Assembly: GCF_001724715.1 (NCBI RefSeq)
Contig: NZ_MEFG01000019.1
Span: 44,357 to 108,356, forward strand
DNA: 64,000 bases
Origin: Sphingomonas sp. SCN 67-18
GTDB lineage: Bacteria; Pseudomonadota; Alphaproteobacteria; Sphingomonadales; Sphingomonadaceae
Direction: 5' to 3'
This document shows positions 1-8,689 of this stretch, piece after piece (positions within the stretch are counted from its first letter, which is position 1; each line of letters starts with the position of its first letter). The notes beneath the pieces are model-generated. The model made no database searches and had not been told where the DNA came from. It saw only the letters and a program-made list of their open reading frames with translations. The position numbers were made by a program, and so were the translations under genes.

Positions 1-2124
1 ACCTCTGCCGGCGCCCAGGCGGACGCGCCGTGCGAACAGAGCAAATATACCGACATCGCGCCGCAGGAACGCCGTCACTCGCTGATGGTCAAGCTCGATC
101 AGGAAGTCGGCGATCGCCTCACCCTGAACGGCGACGTGGTCTTCTCGAGCCGCACCAACAAGCAGCGCAACTCGGTGACGATCGCGTCCAGCACGGGCGC
201 CACCCCGGCGAACCAGCTGGTCACGGCCCGCGCTTTCGGCCCCGGCTATGCCAATGCGGCGCAGGTCAACCCGTTCTACACCGGCACGGGCACCACGCAG
301 ACGATCCGCTTCGACGCCAACGAGCTGTTCCCGGACGGCGCGCTGACGACCGGCCTGAGCGAGACCTTCTACGGCTTCGGGCAGGCGGAATATAAGCTGA
401 GCGACGCATGGCGCCTGACCGGCTTCGTCATGGCGGGCGTCAACACCGCCAAGACGACGATCACCGGATCGCTTTGCCAGAGCTGCCTGTTGCTGGCGCT
501 GAACGGCACCACCAACGCCAATGGCGACCTGACCCAGCCGTCCATTCCGAACACGACCATCCTGGTGACCAACGTTCCGCTGACCACGGCCAACGCCGTC
601 GACGTGTGGAACCCGCGCGCCACCAACCGGACGTCGCCGGAAGTGCTCGCCCGTCTGCGGGACTCGCGCAACTATCAATCGGCCCGTCAGGTCATCCAGC
701 AGTATAATCTGAAGCTGGACGGCTCGCTGTTCGAGATCCCGGCAGGCGAAGTGAAGGTCGCCCTCGGCGCGGACATGACGAAGTATAATATCGACACCGA
801 AGTGGTCGAGCCGAACAACACCGGGCCGTCGAGCACCGGATCGAGCTACAACGCCTTCAAATATCTGCGGACGGTGAAGTCGCTCTACGGCGAAGTGCTG
901 ATCCCGCTGATCTCGCCGGAAATGGACGTGCCCTTCGCCCGCAAGCTGGATATCAACATCTCGGGCCGGTACGATCACTACAGCGATTTCGGCAACATCT
1001 CGAACCCGAAGTTCGCCGCGACCTGGGAAGTCGTGGAAGGCCTCAAGATCCGCGGCAACTACGCCACCTCGTTCGTGGCGCCGCAGTTCTCCACCTACGG
1101 TCCCGACGTGCTGAGCGGCATCGACGGCCGCAGCGTGGATACCTTCTTCGGGCCGCAGAACGGCACGCTCAACGTGCCGCTCGACAAATATCCCGAAGCG
1201 CGTGCGATCCCGGGCTGCGACACCGTGGGCCAGGTCACCTGCGTGCTCGGCACGGCCGCTATCGCCGGCATGCGTCTCGACGGCGCCAATCCGGACGTGA
1301 AGCCGTCGACGGGCATGACCTGGGCAATCGGCGCCGACATCGCGCCGGTGGCTCTGCCGGGCCTGACCGCGAGCATCACCTACTGGCACACCAGCCTGAA
1401 GGGCACGAGCGGTTCGCCGCCGCTGTCGATCGTGATCAACTCCGACGCCTTCCACGATCTGCTGACCATCTACCCGAGCGGCGCGACCGCGGCGGAGATC
1501 GAGGCTTATCGCGGCGGCCGCCGGCAGCGTTCTCCGCTCAGCTCCGGCCCGATCTACTTCGGCTTGGATTTCCGTAACTTCAACGTCTACACCGTTTATG
1601 TCGAAGGCATCGATTTCGATGTCCACTACCGGCACCGGTTCGACTGGGGTTCGATCCGCGGCGGCGTGGCCGGCACCTACAAGACCAAGTTCGACCAGAC
1701 GGCCGCGGCCGGCGAGCCGGTCTTCAGCGTGCTGAACCGCAACCGCTTCAACGGCACCTTCCCGTCGATCCAGACCGAACTGCGTGCCGATATCGGCATC
1801 GATGTAGGCCCGGTCTCGGCGGCGTTGTTCGCCAACTATACCGGCGGCTACACCTTCTGGGGCAGCACCGCGCTCAACCCGGTGACGTCATCGGGCGGCA
1901 TCCCGAACGGCGGCGGCGACAAGGTGAAATCCTACACCACCTTCGACGCCAACCTGACCTACAAGTTCGGCGACATGCTGCCGGGTGACCCCAGCGTTTT
2001 CGTACAGGTCAACAACCTGTTCGATGCCTACCCACCGTTCGTCAACATTGCCTCGGGTTACGACAACTTCGTCGGGTCCCCGATGGGGCGGGTCGTCAAT
2101 GTCGGCCTGCGCCTGAAGTTCTGA
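1..2124 (+). CDS. TonB-dependent receptor, C-terminal part (5' end outside window)
   Basis: The frame is open from base 1, so the signal peptide, plug domain and first strands lie upstream; about 707 residues are visible. The protein is an outer-membrane beta-barrel that imports a scarce ligand using TonB energy. Evidence is the run of alternating amphipathic strands, the late segment FVQVNNLFDAYPP (typical of the penultimate strands) and the C-terminal RLKF ending in Phe, the usual barrel-assembly signal. A loop carries a CQSC motif that could form a disulfide. Sphingomonads have many such receptors and the substrate cannot be read from sequence. A DUF1097 membrane protein and two cytochromes follow on the same strand. 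Confidence 0.93.
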   Translation, partial: TSAGAQADAPCEQSKYTDIAPQERRHSLMVKLDQEVGDRLTLNGDVVFSSRTNKQRNSVTIASSTGATPANQLVTARAFGPGYANAAQVNPFYTGTGTTQTIRFDANELFPDGALTTGLSETFYGFGQAEYKLSDAWRLTGFVMAGVNTAKTTITGSLCQSCLLLALNGTTNANGDLTQPSIPNTTILVTNVPLTTANAVDVWNPRATNRTSPEVLARLRDSRNYQSARQVIQQYNLKLDGSLFEIPAGEVKVALGADMTKYNIDTEVVEPNNTGPSSTGSSYNAFKYLRTVKSLYGEVLIPLISPEMDVPFARKLDINISGRYDHYSDFGNISNPKFAATWEVVEGLKIRGNYATSFVAPQFSTYGPDVLSGIDGRSVDTFFGPQNGTLNVPLDKYPEARAIPGCDTVGQVTCVLGTAAIAGMRLDGANPDVKPSTGMTWAIGADIAPVALPGLTASITYWHTSLKGTSGSPPLSIVINSDAFHDLLTIYPSGATAAEIEAYRGGRRQRSPLSSGPIYFGLDFRNFNVYTVYVEGIDFDVHYRHRFDWGSIRGGVAGTYKTKFDQTAAAGEPVFSVLNRNRFNGTFPSIQTELRADIGIDVGPVSAALFANYTGGYTFWGSTALNPVTSSGGIPNGGGDKVKSYTTFDANLTYKFGDMLPGDPSVFVQVNNLFDAYPPFVNIASGYDNFVGSPMGRVVNVGLRLKF

Positions 2125-2134
2125 CGGTGGGGGT

Positions 2135-2181
2135 GAGCCGCGGCCGGGGTTTTGACCTCCCCCAGGTGCCGGTCGCGGCTC
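2135..2181 (+). terminator. Hairpin after the TonB receptor, possible terminator
   Basis: A 13-bp stem (2135-2147 with 2169-2181, one G-U pair) starts ten bases after the receptor stop codon. The loop is about 21 bases and has its own G4/C4 pairing potential. No clear T-run follows, so this may be a weak intrinsic terminator or an mRNA-stabilising hairpin that insulates the receptor from the next gene. Confidence 0.4.
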
Positions 2182-2220
2182 ATTGAATATGAAAACAGCA
2201 GGTGAAGGATCAAAAAAGCC

Positions 2221-2688
2221 ATGAAGAATCTGTCTGCTCTCGCGCTCACCGCGCTCATCGCTGCAGTATCAAGCGTAATCTGTGCCCGCTTGCAGATCCC
2301 GGTGTGGATCATGTTCATCGGCTGGATCGGCTTCATCGCCGGCGGAGCGCAGGCCAAGACGGCCCTTCCCACCTATGTCAGCGTCATCCTGGGCGCGATC
2401 CTGGGCGGCGGCGGCGCGCTGATCATCTCCAGCGGCGGAGAGGGGCTTGGCGACCTGTTCCTGTTGATCGGCGTTTTCGTGATCGTGCTGGTGGCGCTGC
2501 TGGCGCAGTTCATACCCTTTGCCAACGCGGTCATCGGCTATTTCGTGGGCATGACGACATTCTTCGCATCCGGCCTGCCCATCCAGATGTCGACCTGGAT
2601 CATCATCGCCGCCGGCATCGGCATCGGCATCGCGTCTGGCCTGGGGGCAAGCCTGCTGTCGGCGCGACTGACCAGGGCAAATGCATAA
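2221..2688 (+). CDS. DUF1097 family inner-membrane protein
   Basis: This 155-residue, almost wholly hydrophobic protein has about five membrane segments. Features are an N-terminal helix, a WIMFIGWIGFIAGG segment, a glycine-rich turn (GAILGGGGAL) and a closing GIGIGIASGLGASLL helix. The pattern and length fit DUF1097 (YcdZ-like) membrane proteins, whose function is unknown. An AAGGA at 2205-2209 is the likely ribosome-binding site, with rather wide spacing. It is the same strand as the receptor but separated from it by the hairpin, so it may have its own promoter. Confidence 0.75.
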   Translation: MKNLSALALTALIAAVSSVICARLQIPVWIMFIGWIGFIAGGAQAKTALPTYVSVILGAILGGGGALIISSGGEGLGDLFLLIGVFVIVLVALLAQFIPFANAVIGYFVGMTTFFASGLPIQMSTWIIIAAGIGIGIASGLGASLLSARLTRANA

Positions 2689-2753
2689 GTTCGTTCAAGT
2701 CACGCTAAGGTAACACACGCCATAAGCTGACGCAGGGTATTAGGAGTGCGTCC

Positions 2754-3080
2754 ATGTTGAAAAGAAGTCACCTCTGCGTCCTGGCAGCTACCGTAGCATT
2801 GGCTTTCTCAACCGGGCTGACCGCCCAAGAAACGAAGGAAGATCCCGGCAAGGCGCTGGTCGATCAGCGCTGCACCGTGTGCCATGAGATCACGACCATT
2901 AATTCCCAACATCTTAGCGAAAGCGGGTGGAAGGAAATCGTTGATCGCATGGTCCTTTATGGAGCGCAGGCGAATGACGAAGAGCAGGCCTCGATCCTCC
3001 ATTATCTGACGACCACTTATGGGGCCGCTTCCGTGTCCTCCGCGTCTCCCGTCCACGCTGCGGCCAAGCCGCAGCCTTGA
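2754..3080 (+). CDS. Small periplasmic c-type cytochrome
   Basis: The protein has 108 residues. An N-terminal signal peptide (hydrophobic LCVLAATVALAFSTGLTA, likely cut after Ala) leads to a single haem-attachment motif CTVCH near residue 42. The rest is a short helical domain with Trp-Lys-Glu and Tyr-Gly motifs, like the haem domains attached to quinohaemoprotein dehydrogenases. It is probably an electron carrier for a periplasmic oxidoreductase, but no dehydrogenase gene is in view. AGGAG at 2742-2746, seven bases before the ATG, supports the start. The tail after residue 90 is Ala/Ser/Pro-rich and probably disordered. Confidence 0.8.
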   Translation: MLKRSHLCVLAATVALAFSTGLTAQETKEDPGKALVDQRCTVCHEITTINSQHLSESGWKEIVDRMVLYGAQANDEEQASILHYLTTTYGAASVSSASPVHAAAKPQP

Positions 3081-3176
3081 CGGGACAGGCAGTCCGCTTG
3101 CCTTAGCGCAGCGCCACGGAAGCCCCCTGCCGGGTCGCCAGTCAGTTCAGAACAGACTTGGAAGGGACAATATTCC

Positions 3177-3488
3177 ATGACGTTAGCTACCGAGACCATC
3201 CAGAACCAGGAGCGGGCGCCGCAGCACGTGTTCCGGCCCGGCAACCGGGCCGGCCACGCCCCGCAATATGGCAATGGCAACATCATCCATACGGACAATC
3301 CGCGGCTGAGCTATGTCCACCCGCGCACGGTGGAGAAACTGGGCGGCAAGCTGCGCGCGCAGACCGCCGAATGCGTGATGAACACGTTCGGCATCAGCGT
3401 GAACACCTGGGTGAAAATGCGCAAGGGCATGCCGATCCGCAAATCCGTGGCCGAACGGCTGTTGAAGCGTTTCGAGATGGACCTTTGA
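3177..3488 (+). CDS. Conserved hypothetical protein with putative helix-turn-helix
   Basis: This 103-residue cytosolic protein has no signal peptide. The N-terminal half is polar and low in predicted structure (Gly, Asn, Pro, His). The C-terminal half, from about residue 60, reads like a helix-turn-helix: a helix, then FGISVNTWVKMRKGMPIR, then a basic helix ending ERLLKRFEMDL. This suggests DNA binding, but I do not recognise the family. A GGAAGGGA sequence lies about ten bases before the ATG. Its stop codon overlaps the TTG start of the next cytochrome gene, so the two are probably translated together. Confidence 0.65.
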   Translation: MTLATETIQNQERAPQHVFRPGNRAGHAPQYGNGNIIHTDNPRLSYVHPRTVEKLGGKLRAQTAECVMNTFGISVNTWVKMRKGMPIRKSVAERLLKRFEMDL

Positions 3489-3880
3489 GCCGCGCGCCCC
3501 TGGCCATCGTCGCGTTGCTGGCGGCGCAGGCGTCCGCCGTCCATGCGGAGGCCGCCCTGGACGCGGCCAACGGCAAGAAATTGTTCGTCAAATGCGCGCT
3601 GTGCCACAATGCGGACAGCCCGGCGGCGAAGCTTGGCCCTTCCCTTCAGGGCATCGTCAACCGCAAGGTGGCGATCGTCGCCGGCTATGCCTATTCACCG
3701 GCGATGAAGGCCGCGAGCCTCAGTTGGACGAAGCAGAATCTCGACAAGTTCATCACCGCGCCTGGCAAGATGATCACCGGCACCAAGATGGTGTTCGCCG
3801 GCATCGGCGCAGCGAATGAACGCGCCGACATCATCGCCTATCTCGAATCCGTCTCCGCGCCGGCCCGGAAGCCGCGCTGA
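3485..3880 (+). CDS. Class I c-type cytochrome, TTG start
   Basis: I place the start at the TTG that overlaps the preceding stop (TTGA). From there the product is 131 residues beginning with a clean signal peptide (LAIVALLAAQASAVHA). Starting at the upstream ATG in this frame would put about 109 unrelated residues before it. The mature part matches small mitochondrial-type cytochromes c: GKKLFVKCALCH haem site, LGPSLQGIVNRK, AGYAYSPAM, and the late GTKMVFAGI whose Met is the expected axial ligand. It is a periplasmic soluble electron carrier. Coupling to an HTH-like gene is unusual. Confidence 0.85.
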   Translation: MSRAPLAIVALLAAQASAVHAEAALDAANGKKLFVKCALCHNADSPAAKLGPSLQGIVNRKVAIVAGYAYSPAMKAASLSWTKQNLDKFITAPGKMITGTKMVFAGIGAANERADIIAYLESVSAPARKPR

Positions 3881-3886
3881 ACCGCC

Positions 3887-4972
3887 TCAGCCGACGCGGT
3901 GCAGCCAGTTACGGCTGTCCGTCCGGCTTCCCCGCTGAATGCCGACAAGCGCCTCGCGCAGCTGCGCGGTGACCAGTCCCTCACCGCCATTGCCGATGGT
4001 GAAGCTGCCCCCGGCCGACCGGACCTCGCCGATCGCGGAAACCACCGCCGCCGTGCCGCAGGCGAATGTCTCGCGCAGCCGCCCGCTCGCCGCATCGGCC
4101 GCCCATTGATCGAAGGCATAGGGTGTTTCGGACACCGTCATCCCGGCCTCGCGCGCCAACTCGATGATCGAGGCGCGGGTGATGCCCGGCAAAATGGTCC
4201 CGCCCAGCGGCGGCGTGACGATCGATCCGTCATCCATCACGAAGAAGATGTTCATGCCGCCCAGTTCCTCGATCCAGCGGTGCTCGACCGCGTCGAGAAA
4301 GACCACCTGGTCGCATTCGTGGCGGATCGCCTCGGCCTGCGCCACCAGGCTGGCCGCATAGTTGCCGCCGCACTTGGCCGCGCCGGTGCCGCCCCGCGCC
4401 GCGCGGGTATATTGATCAGAAACCCAGACTGTCACCGCCTTGCGTCCGCCCTTGAAATAGGGGCCGACCGGGCAGGCGATGACGCAGAATATATATTCGG
4501 ACGCCGGCCTGACCCCGAGGAAGGTCTCGCTGGCGAACATGAAGGGGCGCAGATAAAGGCTGCCATCCCCGCCCGGGATCCAGGCGCCGTCGATGGCGAC
4601 CAGCGCGTCCACGGCCTGCAGGAACAGCGCCTCCGGCAAGGCGGGCATCGCCATCCGCTCAGCGGATTCGGCGAAACGCCGGGCGTTTTCCGCCGGGCGG
4701 AACAGCGCCACCGCGCCATCCTCCGTCCGATAGGCCTTCATGCCCTCGAATATCTCCTGGGCGTAATGCAGCACGGCGCAGGCGGGATCGAGCGAGAAAG
4801 GACCGCGCGGACGTACCTGAGCGTCGTGCCAGCCGAGCCCGGCGCTCCAGTTGATCGTCACCATATGGTCGGTGAACGCGCGCCCGAACCCCGGATCCGC
4901 CAAAATCCCGTCCCGTTCGGCCGTAGGAACCGGGTTGTCGTTACGGGTGATCGCGAAGGTGGCGCTGTCCAT
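3887..4972 (-). CDS. ilvE: Branched-chain amino acid aminotransferase
   Basis: This fold-type IV PLP enzyme (361 residues) transfers the amino group between glutamate and the 2-oxo acids of Leu, Ile and Val, the last step of their synthesis and first of their breakdown. The family pattern is complete: an HYAQEIFEGMKAY segment near residue 70, the PLP lysine in GAAKCGGNYAASL, the EELGGMNIFFV stretch, and the C-terminal ETFACGTAAVV motif. ATG at 4972 is preferred over an in-frame GTG one codon earlier. The gene stands alone and runs tail to tail with the cytochrome gene. Confidence 0.95.
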   Translation of the reverse strand: MDSATFAITRNDNPVPTAERDGILADPGFGRAFTDHMVTINWSAGLGWHDAQVRPRGPFSLDPACAVLHYAQEIFEGMKAYRTEDGAVALFRPAENARRFAESAERMAMPALPEALFLQAVDALVAIDGAWIPGGDGSLYLRPFMFASETFLGVRPASEYIFCVIACPVGPYFKGGRKAVTVWVSDQYTRAARGGTGAAKCGGNYAASLVAQAEAIRHECDQVVFLDAVEHRWIEELGGMNIFFVMDDGSIVTPPLGGTILPGITRASIIELAREAGMTVSETPYAFDQWAADAASGRLRETFACGTAAVVSAIGEVRSAGGSFTIGNGGEGLVTAQLREALVGIQRGSRTDSRNWLHRVG

Positions 4973-5082
4973 CACTGCACTTTCTCAAGGTCAAGGCGAT
5001 TGCTGTTCATGCCCTATGCCGACAGCGCAGGGGATGAAAAGGGTCGCGGGAAAAATTTCTGGAAAGGCAGGGCGGCAAGGCC

Positions 5083-5727
5083 CTAGCGCCGGATGCCCAG
5101 CAGCCATGGTTTGGGCCGCCCCGTCGGCTTCGGCGTCCCGTCCAGCCGGCGCGCGGTGATGATGCTCACCGGGCGGCGGATCATCTGCCCCTTCATTGCG
5201 CCCGATCCGCCAGCGGTGGGCAGGGCAAGGATGCGCCGCACCGTCGCCATGCCGGATACGACACGGCCGAATGCGGCATAGCCTTCATAATCGCCGCGCG
5301 CATCCATGTTCGGGGTCGCGCCGACCGTCAGGAAGAAATTGCCGCCGGCCGAGTCCGCCTCGCTGCGCCGCGCCATGGATATCGTCGCATCGAGATGGCT
5401 GATCCCGGTGCGGGTGGTGGGTTCATGCGAAAAGGGCGGCAGGATGCGGCGCGCATCCGTGCTGATACCGCCCTGGATGAAGCCGTAGCGCGGATCGGTC
5501 TTGCGCCGCGCGGCGCGGTAGAAGCTGGTGCCGTCGAAACGCTCGTCATCGACATAGGCGAGGAAATTGGCGCTGGTCTTTGGCGCGCGCCGGGTATCGA
5601 GCGCAACGACGATCGGCCCCTCCGACGTCACGATGCGCACCCGCACGATGCCCGCGGACTGGGCAAGGGTCGGTGCCGCCGTCACCATGGCGGCCAGTGC
5701 GGCGATCAAGGCAAGGAAAAGACGCAT
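5083..5727 (-). CDS. Periplasmic cyclophilin-type peptidyl-prolyl isomerase
   Basis: A signal peptide (FLALIAALAAMVTAAPTLAQ) is followed by a cyclophilin domain, giving 214 residues from the ATG. Family landmarks are GPIVVALDTRRAPKTSANFLAYV near the start, FDGTSFYR containing the active-site Phe and Arg region, FIQGG, SHLDATISMAR, FFLTVG and AFGRVVSGM. It should catalyse cis-trans isomerisation of prolyl bonds during folding of exported proteins. A GTG three codons upstream is possible, but the ATG gives a better signal-peptide N-terminus. The C-terminal 30 residues after the fold are basic and Pro/Arg-rich. Confidence 0.88.
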   Translation of the reverse strand: MRLFLALIAALAAMVTAAPTLAQSAGIVRVRIVTSEGPIVVALDTRRAPKTSANFLAYVDDERFDGTSFYRAARRKTDPRYGFIQGGISTDARRILPPFSHEPTTRTGISHLDATISMARRSEADSAGGNFFLTVGATPNMDARGDYEGYAAFGRVVSGMATVRRILALPTAGGSGAMKGQMIRRPVSIITARRLDGTPKPTGRPKPWLLGIRR

Positions 5728-5803
5728 CGGCGACACGAAACTCGACAGGAAAGCTCCGGCGCGGCGCTAAAGCCTCGGTCGCCCGCCTGCAAGTTCCTTG
5801 TCT

Positions 5804-6838
5804 TCAGGCTGCCAGCAGCGCGGCCTCGTCGCTGAGATGCGGCCTGAGCCCCGCCAGAAACTGGTCGGTGCAGCTTTCCCAGTCATAGAGGCGCGCGGCG
5901 GCGGCGCAGGCGGACGCGTCCGCCGTCAACGCCCTGCCGATGGCCACGGCCAGATCGTCATGCAGCGCGCCGATGGCTGCGTCGCCGATGACGTCCAGCG
6001 GCCCGCGCACCGGATAGGCCGCCACCGGCACGCCGCTGGCCAGCGCCTCGATCATCACAAGGCCGAACGTGTCGGTCAGGCTCGGGAAAACCAGCACGTC
6101 CGCCGCACGATAGGCCGCCGCAAGCATATCGCCGTGCAACGCGCCGAGGAAATGGGCTTCGGGATAGGCGCGCTGCAACCGCTCCCGCGCCGGCCCGTCG
6201 CCGACGATCACCTTTGCGCCCGTCACCCGGGCGTCGAGAAACGCCTCGATATTCTTTTCCACCGCCACCCGGCCGACATGCAGCATCACCGGGCCTTCAA
6301 GGTCCGCCAACAGGGGATAAAGCGGCCCATGCGGCGAGAATTGCGCCAGGTCCACGCCGCGCGACCAGCGGTGGGTGCGGGCGATGCCCCTGCCCCGCAG
6401 CTCGTCGATCAGCCCGTCCGTCGCGGCGAAAACGGCGGCCGCCGGGCCGTGGAAGCGGCGCACCGCCGGCCAGAACCAGTCCGCGGGCAGGCCGGTGCGC
6501 AACGCCAGATATTCGGGAAAGCGCGTGTGGAAGGAGGTGGTGAACGGCATGGCCTTCGCCAGGCACCAGCGCCGCGCGGCCCAGCCCAGCGGGCCTTCCG
6601 TCGCGATATGCACCGCGTGCGGGGCAAAGGCGTCCAGACGCCGCTCCACCGCGCGGCGGCACTGCACCGCCATGCGGATTTCCGGATAGCCCGGGCAGGC
6701 GATGGTGGTGAACTGATCGGGCGTGACCAGCTCCACCGGGTGCCGGCGGCGGCGCAGGCAGGCGATGGTCGCCTGCAGCGTGCGGACCACGCCGTTGACC
6801 TGCGGCGCCCATGCGTCGCTGACCAGCGCGATCCTCAT
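5804..6838 (-). CDS. GT4-family glycosyltransferase (mannosyltransferase-like)
   Basis: The protein has 344 residues and a GT-B fold. The N-terminus (RIALVSDAWAPQVNGVVRTL) is characteristic of MgtA/PimB-type lipid glycosyltransferases. The C-terminal half holds VGRVAVEKNIEAFL, VIVGDGPARERL and a SLTDTFGLVMIEALASGVPVAA region with the E-x7-E nucleotide-sugar motif. The likely role is adding a hexose, perhaps mannose, to a membrane lipid. Its start overlaps the stop of the upstream phosphatase gene by four bases, so the two form a translationally coupled pair. Donor and acceptor are inferred only. Confidence 0.85.
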   Translation of the reverse strand: MRIALVSDAWAPQVNGVVRTLQATIACLRRRRHPVELVTPDQFTTIACPGYPEIRMAVQCRRAVERRLDAFAPHAVHIATEGPLGWAARRWCLAKAMPFTTSFHTRFPEYLALRTGLPADWFWPAVRRFHGPAAAVFAATDGLIDELRGRGIARTHRWSRGVDLAQFSPHGPLYPLLADLEGPVMLHVGRVAVEKNIEAFLDARVTGAKVIVGDGPARERLQRAYPEAHFLGALHGDMLAAAYRAADVLVFPSLTDTFGLVMIEALASGVPVAAYPVRGPLDVIGDAAIGALHDDLAVAIGRALTADASACAAAARLYDWESCTDQFLAGLRPHLSDEAALLAA

Positions 6839-7761
6839 GCCGGCACCATCGCGCGGGGCGCAGCCTTGTCGGCGTTCTTCGCCAGATTTCTGGCCCTGGC
6901 GGCCCAGTCCACTATTTCCATGCGCCCGTCGGCATGTTCGGCCAGCGCCGTGCAGCTCTCCACCCAGTCGCCGTCATTATAATAGACGATATCGCCGAAA
7001 CGGCGGATCTCGGCGGTGTGGATATGGCCGCACACCACGCCGTCCACGCCCCGTTCCGCCGCCGCATGGGCCACCGCCTCCTCGAAGGAGGAAATGAAGG
7101 ACACGGCGTTCTTGACGCGCTTCTTCATATGCGCCGCCAGCGACCAGTAAGGCAGGCCGAAGCGGCGGCGCACCGCGTTGAACAGCGCATTGCCCTTCAG
7201 CAGCAGCGTGTAGGCCGAGTCCCCGAGGAAGGCGAGCCAGCGGGCATAGAGCACCACCGCGTCGAAGGCGTCGCCATGGACGACCAGCAAGCGCCGCCCG
7301 TCTGCGGTGACGTGGATATCCTCGGCGCGCAACTCGATGCCGCCGAATTCCAGCCCGACATAGTCGCGGAAAACCTCGTCATGATTGCCGGGGACATAGA
7401 CGACGCGGGTGCCGATATGGGCGAGCTTCAGCAGGCAACGGACCACGTCGTTATGGCGTTCGGGCCAGTACCAGCCCTTGCGGATCCGCCACCCGTCAAT
7501 GATGTCGCCGGCCAGGTACAGCGTCTCGCACTCGATGGAGCGCAGGAAATCGAGCAGCAGGTCCGCCTTGCACCCCGATGTGCCCAGATGAAGGTCGGAA
7601 ATCCAGACCGTGCGGAAGGAAAGCCGCGCCCGCGCGCTATCCCGCCCGCTGCCCGTGGCGATCCAGTCCGGCAATGGGCCGCGCACCAGATCGTTCCTGT
7701 TGCGGCCCGGCATTTCCCGGCGGCGGCGGGCTTCCGCCGGCCGATGTGCTGAGGATGGCAT
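6835..7761 (-). CDS. LpxH-like metallophosphoesterase
   Basis: This 308-residue calcineurin-like phosphoesterase has all the metal motifs: ISDLHLG, AGDIIDGW, GNHDE, VVHGDAFD and CGHIHTAE. The pattern is close to UDP-2,3-diacylglucosamine diphosphatases (LpxH class), but the protein is about 60 residues longer than E. coli LpxH. The N-terminus before residue 45 is Arg-rich and poorly conserved, and the true start could be the internal Met about 16 codons in. No other lipid A genes are nearby. The coupled glycosyltransferase suggests a role in a glycolipid other than lipid A. Confidence 0.8.
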   Translation of the reverse strand: MPSSAHRPAEARRRREMPGRNRNDLVRGPLPDWIATGSGRDSARARLSFRTVWISDLHLGTSGCKADLLLDFLRSIECETLYLAGDIIDGWRIRKGWYWPERHNDVVRCLLKLAHIGTRVVYVPGNHDEVFRDYVGLEFGGIELRAEDIHVTADGRRLLVVHGDAFDAVVLYARWLAFLGDSAYTLLLKGNALFNAVRRRFGLPYWSLAAHMKKRVKNAVSFISSFEEAVAHAAAERGVDGVVCGHIHTAEIRRFGDIVYYNDGDWVESCTALAEHADGRMEIVDWAARARNLAKNADKAAPRAMVPA

Positions 7762-7880
7762 GTCCGTTATCGCCCCCCGACAATGCGGAAACCGGAGCGG
7801 TGTCCGCCTGGCCGGGGCGTTAACCCACGATCAAGACAGCGGGATAACGGTTGCGTGTCGGTTCTGTGAAATCGCCCGCA

Positions 7881-8303
7881 TCAGAGCAGCGCGTCGAGCA
7901 GGCCGATCAGCGGTTTGTCCGCCGGGGGCATGTCCAGCCCGTGCAGTTCCACCGGGCGCACCCAGCGCAGCGCACTTGCGTCCAGCGCGCGGGGAATGCC
8001 GCGCCATTTTCGGCAGACATAGAGCAGCAGGACGAGATGCCGCGCGCCCAGCGACTCGCTGGCGAAACCTGCGGGGGCAAGGCAGGCATGGTCGGTATCG
8101 ATGCCCAGTTCCTCGGCCAGTTCGCGGATCAACGCGCGCTCGGGCGTCTCGCCGCGCTCCACCTTGCCCCCCGGAAACTCCCACAATCCCGCCATTGCGC
8201 GGCCAGCGGGACGCTGCTGCACCAGCACCCGGCCGTCAGTATCGATCAACGCGACGGCAACCACGAATAAATAGTCCAGATCGGTTCGATCGGGCCCGGG
8301 CAT
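7881..8303 (-). CDS. mutT: 8-oxo-dGTP diphosphatase (NUDIX, MutT type)
   Basis: The 140-residue NUDIX hydrolase carries the signature from GGKVERGETPERALIRELAEELGI near residue 50. The leading VAVALIDTDGRVLVQQRP and GLWEFPGGK are typical of MutT, which removes 8-oxo-dGTP from the nucleotide pool and prevents A:T to C:G transversions. I chose the ATG at 8303 because AAGGAAG lies five bases upstream. An in-frame GTG two codons earlier would fall on top of that site. The gene is divergent from the Flp pilin gene. Confidence 0.9.
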   Translation of the reverse strand: MPGPDRTDLDYLFVVAVALIDTDGRVLVQQRPAGRAMAGLWEFPGGKVERGETPERALIRELAEELGIDTDHACLAPAGFASESLGARHLVLLLYVCRKWRGIPRALDASALRWVRPVELHGLDMPPADKPLIGLLDALL

Positions 8304-8374
8304 AAGCACTTCCTTAACCAGCCTGTCGGTAATTCCTGTTCAATTGGACGACGAAGCGGATCGGAGCCAGTGGA

Positions 8375-8548
8375 ATGTATAACATCGCCATCAGGCTGAT
8401 GGCCTGTCGTCGTGCCGCGACGGCCATCGAATATGGCCTCGTGGCGTGCATGATATCGCTCGCCATCATCAGCGCGCTCACCGCCTTTGCGGATGCCGGC
8501 GTGGGCATGTGGAACGACATCTCCACAAAGGTAGCCGACGCTGGGTAA
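8375..8548 (+). CDS. Flp-type pilin, divergent form (57 aa)
   Basis: This small gene encodes 57 residues: a short basic leader (MYNIAIRLMACRRA), then ATAIEYGL followed by one hydrophobic helix and a short polar tail. That is the layout of Flp/Fap pilins of the Tad system, where a prepilin peptidase cuts just before ATAIEYGL and the Glu is needed for assembly. The residue before the cut is Ala, not the usual Gly, and two Cys and several Met are present. It may be a minor pilin, a pseudopilin or a diverging duplicate of the pilin gene at 8690. No tad assembly genes are in view. Confidence 0.75.
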   Translation: MYNIAIRLMACRRAATAIEYGLVACMISLAIISALTAFADAGVGMWNDISTKVADAG

Positions 8549-8689
8549 ACCGCGCGTTAATGCCGATTCTTCCTCCCGTTTAAGCTTTTCGAAACCAGCA
8601 TTGCCTATGCCGGCCCATGCCGACCTCTACGGAACACAAAGGGAGGTTGGCCGGGTAGCTGACGTATATTTGGATCAAGGAGACCGAAC

